DNA of 64,000 bases. It comes from Diogma glabrata (Eukaryota; Arthropoda; Insecta; Diptera; Cylindrotomidae). Position numbers and translations under genes: made by a program. The notes below the pieces were generated by a model. It did not search any database, was not told where the DNA came from, and was given only the letters and a program-made list of their open reading frames with translations. Each line of letters starts with the position of its first letter. Position 1 is the first letter of the stretch. The DNA lies in the NCBI GenBank assembly GCA_963693315.1, contig OY856186.1, positions 83,149,676-83,213,675 on the forward strand. Direction: 5' to 3'. This document shows positions 37,501-49,500 of the stretch, piece after piece.

Positions 37501-40500
37501 TGTTTAACTCCCTTAAAAGTTTTTCGACAATTTTGGGTTTGAAATGTAATTGTTTCATAATAACTCCTGTAGACTGGATTTGGGGTATTTCTTTAGGAGT
37601 TTCTAAAACTGTCGAATTTGAAGCAAAGCATGAATGTATTATATTATATCTTAGCAAACTTATATTTGTTACCAATATCTCTTTGATAATAGCACACAAA
37701 TTTCAGATTAGGCAGTTTATCAAATGTAAATGCATCAAGTGCAACGGAAAACGAAGATTTAGATATCAAAACAACTGAAGAAAAGAATAAAAACCAACAC
37801 TTGATTTTAGGAACTACAATTGAACCCAAACGTGACGAACCTGAATATATGACGTATAAACATTTGATTTATAATATATAATTACTAATTAACAAGTATC
37901 TTTATATGCTTTAGATTTTTCGAACGTGAAAGATCACATCGAGTTCTTTGTCATGGAAAAAAGAAAACTAAAGCTATCGAAACTTTAGAAGAGGCTAATT
38001 TCGTGAGAGATGTTCATTTTGGTTTGGAAGTTAATGGGTATTTATGTTAAAATAAGTTGGTATTTCAAACTTTTAATTGATGATATTTGATTTGCAGGTA
38101 TCGAAAGTTATTCCGTATTCAAGCGTTTTGTTGGCCACATTTATTAAGAGGCAACTCTATCGTAATTGTGGGCTCCAGAAAAACTGGTATACCGAATCAA
38201 ATCTGGAATGTTTTTATTTACTAAATTTATCATTTTTTCAGGTAAAACTTTATCTTACCTACCAGTATTACTCAGTTTATTAATAGTAAGTACGTACCTG
38301 GCTGCTACTGATGCACCGGTGTAGCCATATTTTTATCATTGTTTTAACTGTTGAACTTGAAACCTGTTGTTTCAAATAAAATCTAAGCATCATTCTATCA
38401 AATCAACAGGTTAATTTTTTTTATATTTACTCAAACTATCTATTTTCAGTCCGATCAAGATAGTTACACACCAGGAACTGGACCGGTTGCAATTGTATTA
38501 ACGGCAACGGAAAAACATTCATCGAAGATATTTGAAATTTGTTTAAATTTTCAATCTGTATTTGCCAAAAAATTAAAAATTATTCAAGGGCATACCTGTT
38601 CTGATTCAAAACTGGAAGTATGCAATAATGTGTATGTTAATGATATTTTGTTCTAACTACAAACATTACTTATATTTCAGGCATTTTTTTATAATGGCAT
38701 CGATATATTACTTATAACACCAAAACAATTAGAAAGCTTTTTATTTTCAAGAAGCTTAATGAACAAAAATCGTTTAAAACATTTCGTCATAGATGACTTT
38801 CATTCAATGATGGATAATCTGGATTCAGTCAAAAACGTCATTAAACAGTGTTGTTTTAACAATCCTGAGACTCAAACATATGATCAACAATTAATTATAA
38901 CATCATTATACTGGCATTGTTCATTTCTTAAAATGATTAAAACTTCTAATAATGCAATAGTTTGTATTGGGTCATATATCGAAGCCGCTTCATACGCAAA
39001 ACAGGACCTTAGAATATTATTAACCTCTCAAGAAAATAAAATGCATAAACTTGCTGGTAAATATTTAATCTGCACTGCGAAAATATTATCTAATCTTGTT
39101 TTTTTGTTTATATAGAAATTCTTATTAACTCAAATTATTTGCTGGAACATACCATTGTAATTTGTAAATATGACGATGAAGTAAATCAAATTTGCGAATA
39201 TTTAAAAAGTTTAAATATAATATGTGTGGAATGTTTAAGCTCCACATCTATGGTTAACCGTAAGTTCGTTAATGACTGGAATAATAGATATGGATGCACC
39301 CTAGAAGTTCTTGTGTGTACCGATGAAATTTTACCTGAGTTACATGTAGATAATGTGAAACTTCTAATTAATTTTTCGTTACCTGAGACTTGGTCGATAT
39401 TTAAAAAAAGATATTCAACGTTTTTTAATGCACTACCAAATATAGTGAAAAATGAGGTAATTATTTTTGTAATGATTTATTTTTTAAACATTTTTTTAAC
39501 GCAACAACTATAGATTACAAATATAATTGAGCAAATTAGACTTTTAATATTTGTTATTCTTTACCATTGTTTCGAATGGATCGATCCAATCATCAGCTTT
39601 TATTGAGTATACTGATTTCCAAATAACTGACAATTAGCACAGAACAACGTTCTTTATCTAAACTATTCTAAATAAACTTATTTAACTTTTAATATTATTT
39701 TCTTTTTTCGCTTAACTCTAAATCACGTTCCGTATACAAATTGATTTGTAGTTCATGTTGCACTTAGGTTGTTGTTTCCTTGTTCGGACATGCATATTTA
39801 CCGTCGATTGCCTTTTGAGTTTTTGGTCACTAACTCATCTTTGTTCTCAACTCTTGATGATTTAAAATTTACTATACCATTGTTTGTGTTTTTAATAATA
39901 CTCAACTGCGACATATTTTCGACAAATGTCATTTGGTTGGTCTATCTTAAGCCGCTTCTACTGTGGATTTCACTTCACAATTCATAAGTTTTTAATGTGT
40001 TCATACACTACACTTTTGTTGTTCTTGACGGGAGATAATTTCATAGCCTGTATAATCCAACAGCAATGCACATCCTCGTTATCTGCTACCATTTGAAATT
40101 GGATCCTGAAGATATTCCAAAATATATCGATCCTTCACCTATATTTCACATATTCATTTTTATCTAATATCGTGATCTGTATGAAACTGTTTGTATTTAG
40201 TTTCTTGTGCAATTCGATCTGTTTGTTTACGATTTTCATCAGAGTTTTGAATAATAATGCTCTTGATACTTACAACGATACAACAATTTTTTTTATAAAT
40301 TGTGTATATCTCACAAATTCATCCATCTGAATCAAATAAAATGAAATTTTTTTTTGGTCCTAAAATCCTAAATTGGATAGCCTCATGATAATTACCATCT
40401 CGATTTTATGAAAACCTTTCTCTGTTTATCCGTCATTTCCTAATAGTTTGGAATAAATGACTAAACTATGCGTATTTTTGCATAAACAATAAATTTAATC

Positions 40501-43500
40501 ATAACATTGCTTCCGCTAGTCACAAAGGTATGTGTAATAATTAATACTTAAACGTTTTCCAAAGCGATAACCAAAGTTAACATTCGTTGAAGTTTTGTCA
40601 AACAACACATTTACAGCGACGGTATCACAAACGATGTTTTATTTTATATAATGAACAATATTTATATATTATTTATTGGGGATTTTTGAGATCAATTAAA
40701 CTAAAGTAAGTAAAGAAGTAATTGGAATTTTTCAACTCAAAGGTATGGTTGAAAGTTTCCAAAAAAACTCCACTTCTCATTTTTCGTGTATTATTTTTTA
40801 TGGATTTTATATATAAATTATTTTATTTTAAAATTTTCTTTTTTTGCAGACAGGTGAAACAAATTCGGTGATTTTGTTAGATGAATCAAATAACGATCAG
40901 CTACCAAGACTAATTGAGTTCCTAAAAATTCATGGTGCTAAACGTATAAATTCAGATATTGAAAACTTAGCTATGGTAACTTAATGATTTTAATATTCTT
41001 TTTGCAATATTTTTATAAGTTGTTATATATTTAACACTTTTTTTAAAACTCTGAACTGAATATTTTTGGTTTGCAGATGTAAATATTGGTAAATGTTTTA
41101 TGATTTCTTGTCGCTAGATTATCGAACAAGATTTCAAACTTAACAATCAATCCATGACTTAAAACATTTATTTATATAGCAAAACAATGCAAAGTTAAAC
41201 CAAAAATCGCATTGTAAAATTTATTGACTCAACTTGGCATAAATGTTCAGTAGTCGTCAAAGAGTTGTTTAAAACTGAACATGCAGTTTTTCATGAGACC
41301 AATATATCAGTACACTGCGATATAAAAGGCTCTCAAATGACTGATAAATATTTAGTTCTTTCTTTCATCGTGTTCCTATACGTTCCGATTTTTTTGTGCC
41401 ACTTTGTGGCTATGGCGATAACCGTATTTTGTAGACGTTTTTAATTGATTCACTTTTGTCAGAAAATTATACTGTTCTTTTGTTTCGTTTTTGATACAAA
41501 TATGTATGTTAATTTATTGAAGTTTTTGATTTCCATTCGTTTGTTCTACAATTTTTTGACGTTTTAGAACAATCATGAAACATGACATGATAAATAGAAA
41601 GCTGGAATTCAAAAGGTCCGGAACAAGATGTTGAATTAAGTTAGATGCAAAAAAGCTGTACTCAGGTTTGTGCTAAGATTAAATGAAGGCTACGAACAAA
41701 ACTTAAACCGTCTCAAGAGGCAATAAACAGAAAAATTAATATCTCGAAATAAATGAACCTGCCTAATATTGGATGGGATAAAAGAATTGTCAACTATTGA
41801 CTGACTTTTACTCGTGTAATGGGGCCTTCGAGAAAAAAATCATAAACATGAGAGACAAATAATTTTATTTTTTGTATTTGCTGATTGCGATTCTAATATC
41901 GGAAACTCTGGTTAAAAAAATACGGTTTCTGAATAAGTTAATCTAACAAATTTATCCTAAACCCAAGAAATCTGGTCACCGATGCGAACTCACAAATAAA
42001 AGGAGAGTATATGGGTGTGGTATATTTTTTATTTATTAGTCGAACATGGTTAGCACAAAATTAAAAAATATTTATTATTGATGCTCTTTGGGGGTACCCA
42101 AAGATACAATCTATAAAAGGAAAAGTTGAGAAATTAAAAGGAATGATCGTGATAGTTAGGTTATTTTTTAATATTTAATTGGACGATTTAATATTTATTA
42201 TCTTTTCATCGTTTAAGTCCAAAGTAAAATAAATCTTTTTTGTTCAAATTTTTAAAAAAACATTTTTATTTTTTATTTGACGAGGTTTCTGCTTATAACA
42301 CAAGCTATCTTCAGGTCAGAAAAAAATATATCAACTATACAAAACAGAAAATGAAAATTATACAATTTAAACAATATTAACAAAAAACACTTACAAAAAT
42401 GTTTTGTCCAAATAAATTACTTCACTGATGTCACTATCATAATATTATTAATTATAATTTTCAAATAAATTAAAAAAAATTTAAATTAAAAAAAGTGAAA
42501 CTCAACTGAAACTTACAAAATATCTTCTTTAAACAAACGGATAAAAAAATTAGATAGCTTGTGTTATAAGCAGAAACGTCGTCAAATAAAAAATAAAAAT
42601 GTTTTTTTAAAAATTTGAACAAAAAAGATTTATTTTACTTTGGACTTAAACGATGAAAAGATAATAAATAGTTAGGTTAATTGATTTAAATGACGATTAA
42701 TTTTTTTGTAAAATATAAGTGTACGTTGCCCCGTTTCTCTGATTCAAATGCCAATATTTTATTCTAAGGACAATAAATACGTACAAATAAAGTAGACGTG
42801 CTTTTTTTTTTTTTTTAATCGTACGGTTTATTCAACATCAAAATACATTAAATTTTATTTTTCAGTCCATGTAACCAATCAATAAATTGATCAGATAAAC
42901 AAAAAGCCTCTTCAAAACATCCATTGAATTTAGTTAAGTTACATTCTTGAGATATGTGATTGACTGTCTGAAATTCCTTACCACATTCACATGATGGATA
43001 ATCCACCAGACCCCATTTATGTAATGTATAGTTTGATCTACCATAGCCTGTTCTAATACGATTTAATTTCACCCAATCATTTCTTTTTAGTTCAAAACCA
43101 TTTAATTTCACATTAGGGTTTTGAACAAATGTACCATTTAATGGAAGGTTGTTGTTCCAAGACATCAGCCAGAATTCTTCAGAGTTAAAATTTTGTGAAA
43201 TAAGTTGTTTAGCAGTGATGTACGGTGGTGTTCTACATAAACTTTGATCAGGAGCTTCCAAAAATAAATCAAACAATAAAGAATTGTGAACTTCTGAACT
43301 TCTTTGAATGGTATTGAATAACATTTCCTTACGACGAATGTCTGGTGGTGGTATATTTGATAAAACAGGTAACCAATTCAAAGGTGTTGATTTTATAGCA
43401 CCAGAAATTAATCTCATTGCACGATTCAGTTGAATATTGATTTTTGGTGTATGAGCACTGTTCATCCAGATTGAAGAACAATATTCAGCTGTAGAATATA

Positions 43501-46500
43501 CTAATCCTAAAGCAGCAGTCCTTAAAACATTTGCGTTTGATCCCCAAGTTGTACCAGCAATTTGTTGTAACAAATTATTTCTTGCACTAACTTTTTTGGC
43601 TATTGCTTCTAAGTGATTTTTAAAAGTCCAAGAACGATCAAAAATTACACCTAGAATTTTTGGATTATGGTTATGTAAAAGAACAACATTTTCAACTTTA
43701 ACACATAGCTCAGACGTGCTTATAGACGGGTCACTACTCTTAATTAGTCGGCCGCATTTAAAAAACAGTTGATCAATTATTTAGAGCTCATATTGCTGTG
43801 GGACAAAGATCTTAAGAGGTGTTTGTTATGACACATAATGTTTCTATAACACAAACCATTTTATTCTAAAAAATAAACATGGTATTGAGCACAGACACTT
43901 AAATGAGTAGAAAAGACACACTGAAATACAAGTCTATGCTTTCTGATTTTGTAAAAATTTTATATAGATTCAATTTTGATGCATTCCTTCAATCTTTAAT
44001 TTTAGGCGTGTCGAACGAAAGGCAAATCGAAGTCGATTACCGAGCCAGTGGACGACGAAACGGCAATTAAATCATAGAACATGCTTAAACCATGCAATCC
44101 TATTGGAACGGATACAACCTATTATATCAGGTTGCTGAAAACGCCCTGATTTCAAACTTATATCGGTTTCTTTACTCTCCATCCTATGTATAAAATGGTG
44201 GCTACTCTTCATCCTATGTCTCTACTCTCCATCCTATGTCTGAATACATGCGATTCCTCATTTTGTGTAAAGGTTCCCGTTTGTGACCCATCACCACCGG
44301 TCTTATCAATGTCTTGTATAACGTGAGTTTTGTGTTAGTTGACACATACGGTGAGTCAAGGAGAGGTTAAATTGAAAGTAAGTATGTCCAGCAACAGCAT
44401 ATGACTCGATATTGTTTTATAAATAGGCTGAATCCGCTCCAACAGAATTCCTTAACTTGACCTTGTTCTTAGTGATCGATGCAATGTGCGGACTCACTAA
44501 AAACTACGTTAGTCCCTGATGGAGTGGCAGATCGCAAGGTTGACCATGATTACAATGAGACGCAGAAACGCTCCTTAGTCCTTACATTGAGCATAAGCGC
44601 TACAAAAATAAAATAGCTAGTGGGATGGGGTGTGACCATAGGGGCCACGTAAGAACTTCCATAAGATTAAAAACCAATCTGTCACTGGATATAAGGTATA
44701 CTGTAATATCAGACATCAAAAAATAATACAATATAATTTAATTGCATTGTCCAAAAATATGTTTTATAGAACATAAATACAAATAAATAACGAAAAATTT
44801 CAAAACAAATATTAAAACAAATTTGAAACAAAGTCAACAAAAAGTGAATATTAGCTCAATTAGAGTTTTTAGAGCCTAAAATACGCAAAATTAAGATTTA
44901 TTTAATATACGACACATTAATTGTAATAATTTAAATAGAATTTGAATGTGTATGTGTGTGAAATCTTATTTAAATTTAATATTATTCTAACACTCAGACT
45001 GCAAACTAAAATAAGTTGTATAGACCGATTCAGAAGGTATTGAAAGGTGAAGATATCATTAAAAAAAATGTCAATATCAAAAATGATCTCCAACAGTCCA
45101 ACACAATAACCTAACCTATCGGTAACATAAAAGGTCAGCATTTATTTGATGAACACCGACCACTTTATACAAGAAAGACACCTAAAAAGCTAATTTGTTC
45201 TTTCTCATGTTAACTGAAACATTTAAAAAAGGTTCGTCAAAAACCCTTCATAGCTGTGGCTGTTGTGATATATTTAAAAGAATTATAGGATAAAGTTATT
45301 TAACCGAAAGTGACAAACCGGACGTTGAAAAATTACTATGAACAATACAATAACCTTATGTTTCAACAAAATTGAATGTCAGGACTGAGTGTTATTGAAG
45401 TTAAAAAAAACAGTTGTTCAACGATCCACAGACATTCTCCCCGAATCCTTTGCCAAATTTTGAAAATGGCTCATATTTTCCACATTCAAATAAACCCGGA
45501 TGTGTTTGCAGCTCATTTGAATTCAAAAGTTTCATCAAGATCTCATGCGTTTGCGTAACGAAAATAACACCAATTTTTAATAGGAGGTCTTGAAACGTAA
45601 AGATATCATAAAAATACCAATTTCGAAAATCGACCGACAGCAATAACTTGCCATATCGGGAAGTTAATAAACAGTTGACCACCCGATCCACTCACAAACC
45701 TCTGACCTTTTTGTCAAAATTAGAAAATAACTCATATCTTCGATATTCAAGTAAACTCGGATGCGTTTGCAGCTCATTTACATACCAAAATTTCATTCAG
45801 ATATCATGCGTTTGCTTAACGAAAATAACGCGTAGTTTTGTCACATTTTCTTAAAAAACTCAAAACTCAAAAACTAAGATAGCAATTGTTTATACAAATC
45901 TCATTATAAATTACTGACATGATGACAAACAATATGGAAGCTTCATGACCTTGATAGCATTATTTAATCTCATTATATTTGCAAGAGATGATTTTCAGTT
46001 TTTTGGAAACCACTAAAAAACAAATTATTTAATTTCGCTAGAAAAGGACTGGGTTCTAAGTTACGTCAAGATACATCGATTGCGACCATTTTCGTTCAAA
46101 TCGAGCCATCCGTTGTTAAGAAAGCGTTGGGCAAAAATTAATCCACATACAGCGATACATACACACATACACACCCACACACACATACAGACTGCCAGCT
46201 AAAAATAGTCTAAACAGCTTCAGGAGGTCATGAAACGTAAAGATATCATAAAAATTCCGATTTCGAAAATCGACCCAAAACAATAACTTCCCATATCGGG
46301 AAGTTAATAAATTTAAACTTTATGCTAAATAAAAAATATCATAATTAGAATCAAAGACGGATAATAATACTTTATTTAATTTAGACTCGTTCACTGGAGT
46401 TACTTGATGGTGAATTATATCATCGGTGATAATCCACCAAATTTAACTGTCACTAACCTAAAATGATTTAATAATAACAACGACATGTTATGTGTGCTTA

Positions 46501-49500
46501 TATAATTTTCTCATCTCTTAAACATAGAAAACAATATAATGTTTAATGAAAGTTTATCATTTTAAACACCAGCAGCCAAATTGTATAAAAGTGAAGCGGT
46601 TTTTTAATGAAAAGAAATGAAGAAATTTTTAACACTTTACTTCTTCACAGTTACAGAATTCGGCTGCAGTATAATATATATTTCAATATCAGTAATAAAA
46701 TTTAGTTTTTATTTTAAGGCAATTCGACATAACCAGGAAATATCGAAGAACGAAAAGGACATAGATTTTTGTAAATATGTGTTGAACTACGGTTTGTGCA
46801 CGAAAACCAATGTATGTAAATATCGTCATATGTTAACAGACAAGGATAAATCTATATTATGGCATCCTATCAAAAAATATGTAATAAGCTTAAATTATTG
46901 TTTTCGTCGTTTTATTTATTCTATTTCTTTTTAGATAAAAATAAAAATTTATGAAGTATCCAATCCTTCATCATTTGCGGTAGAAGTTTTGGCAACAAGA
47001 CAAAGCAAAACAGATCCATGGATTGAATTTAATCGATCTGATTATAAAGCGTTTCAAACCAGATTTAAAACATTTTATGCAATAAAAACAAATCATATAC
47101 CGTATCATCCTGCAAAAGTTGGTGATTTATGTGTTGGAAACAGGCATGAAAAATTCTTTCGCTGTAAAATATTGCATATTGCAGAAAAAAAGTAAACATT
47201 TATGATTTTATTAAAATATTTCCAAATACTTAAATCTAATTATTCTAGGTCTGTACTTTCCGATCCAAAGTGTGTATTGAAAGCAATTGATGAAGGAATA
47301 ACAATCACAACAACATTATCTAGGTTGCATTACCTGCCGGATCACTTTAAAACATTACCACCAAAGGTAAGGTTATTGATTAATACATGATTAATATGTC
47401 ATATGTCACGCACTATAAATGCAACCTCTAGTTCGGCTTTACCTCTAACATTTTATTTATTCAGATAAATCCAATTGGCAATAAGCATAATTGTTAAACT
47501 GATATTTTTTTTTGTTAGGCGTTTTCGTATTTTGAAGCCATTCTTTATTTTTTTTATTTGAATAGCTATTAGATATTACACTAGGAGGAATTGTTTCATT
47601 GGGAGTTGACTGGCCAGATAAATCAAAAGATCATATTGCTCAGTTATTTAAAAAATACGAAAAACAGAATATGTCAGTCGAAGCTTCTTGTTCATTTGTA
47701 ATAAAAGACAAAGTGTATGTAAACGAAATTAATATAATGGAAGATCTCCTACCATATGGAAGTGAACTTATTAAAATGAATATTAAGAAATTTATAATCA
47801 AAATGAAAATTGGGAAATTAGATGATGAAAATTTTACTCGTACCAAAGCATTGGTTCGAAATGCAGGTTAGTATTGTCAGAATATGTACACAATTACCAA
47901 AAATCATTTACGTAATACATGCTAATCCCCAGGATTATATTTGCTTGATGATAATATTGAAAATAAAATCTTAAATCAAAGTGAAACCCAATATGATGAG
48001 CAACCAACAAATCAGCTTTTAACGGCTCAATTTTCATATAACGAGGATAACGTGGTTTTAGATAAAAGTGATAATTATAATGAACCGTTATCAATAAATT
48101 CAAATTTGAATTCATATAATGACAATCAACGAATCAACACGTTAGCTGGTGATGAAACAAATTTACAAAATTCAATTGAAAATGTTCATTTGTCGTTCTT
48201 TCATTCTCCATTAAAATTGTATTTACAAAAATTATCATCAGTAGAATTGTAAAGTATTCTTTAATATTTTTATTATAAATGAATAAACTACTTTATCAAC
48301 AATTCACTTGTTATTGTAGAATTGCCAATCGATTAAAAGAAATACAATCCCATATTTCTAAGAAAAAAGAGCGACTAAAAAATATAACTCGGGGATCATA
48401 TTGTATAGTATTATTTGAAGATTTATTCGATCGAGGCCGAGTTATTGAAGTTTTAAATGATGAAGCAGTCGTTTTTTTATGTGATGTTGGTTTTTTAGTA
48501 AGATATCCCAAAGATGAAATATATTGTATTCCGGAGCATCTTGTTCAGTTACAACATGAGGTATAAAACTGTTTAAAATTTGTACGTGTTGTTTTTTCTA
48601 TTAACCCAAGCTAATGTATGAAGACTTATGAATTGTTAAAATCGTCTACATATTGTTTTAAGTAATAGGTAGTTGGTTTAGAACAAAAAATATTTTTCTA
48701 TGAAGTTATAGCACCGCTATGGATGTTAGCTTGCGTTAATTAAATAATAACATATAAATAAAATTAAATTTGTTTAAATTCAAGGCAATTGAATGCAGGA
48801 TTTATGGAATTAAAAGTAAATCGGATTTACCGTGGCCGGAAGACATTAATGATAAAATGTTTCATAGTATAATCAATAATTTCAATAGTTTTTATGTCTA
48901 TTTTATAAACTTTGGTGAAAATAGTGCATATAATATTCCGACTAATGATATAATATTTATTGGATATGATCAAACATTAAACAAAGGTTTTATAATCAAT
49001 CAGCTGATTGTCGAAAATGGTAAGTAAGAATTGTTTGCATTGTTTTTTTATATAAAATTCACATATGGGTAATTCTTTTATAAACCGCACAGACTTGGAC
49101 AAAATCTGACCGACCCATTTTTGATTTGGCTGAAATTTTTTTAGGGTTTTTTTATCGAAAAAAAGGATATTTCGAGGATTTTTTTTTGGAAAATAGAGCT
49201 GTTCTAAATTTCGAGAATTTCGTGATTTTTGGCTTGAAGAGTTATTTTCAAAAATTCATAACTTCGGTTTTATAAAAGATAAAAACTTTTTCTTTTTTTT
49301 ATTTGAGAGTTAAAAAATGGATTTTTTAAAAATAAATATTTTCAACTAAAGTTATTAACAAATTCCTATTGTTATAAACAAATAAAATGTTAAAATTAAA
49401 TTTTAACCATTAATTTTAACCACCCATGAAATTAATTTTTAATATAATCATCGTATTCAACGTTCAATTTCCTATAAAAAAGTATTTTTTTTAATGGAGA

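Larger units (their letters stand above)
24318..37706 (+). other. Intron 5 (13.4 kb), transposon-filled
   Basis: Donor gtaaga at 24318, acceptor tttcag ending 37706. Content: a LINE (24960-26635), a DNA transposon (27646-29615), an inverted-repeat element split by a LINE (29629-35925), a palindrome inside that LINE, and an antisense LINE copy (36001-37628). Nothing was recognised at 24330-24950 or 26640-27640. Confidence 0.8.
40976..46718 (+). other. Intron 13 (5.7 kb)
   Basis: Donor gtaact, acceptor tttaag ending 46718. It contains a short palindromic element (42189-42670), LINE fragments (42840-43880), an antisense RTE fragment (44080-44400) and a dispersed 100-bp repeat (three copies, 45020-46312). 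Nothing was recognised at 40980-42180 or 44640-45010. Confidence 0.75.

Noticed and set aside
39769..39987. ORF 39769-39987 (72 codons, hydrophobic)
   Set aside because: It is inside intron 12, T-rich and without recognisable motif.
46617..46718. Start of the zinc-finger protein at 46617 as an independent gene
   Set aside because: The bases 46617-46718 read as a T-rich intron end. The acceptor at 46718 joins exon 13 in phase, and the finger fits within the Tudor-helicase protein.
47568..47574. Acceptor at 47567 (tgaatag) for exon 17
   Set aside because: It would place an in-frame TAG at 47572. The next AG at 47574 keeps the frame and gives the expected Tudor wording.
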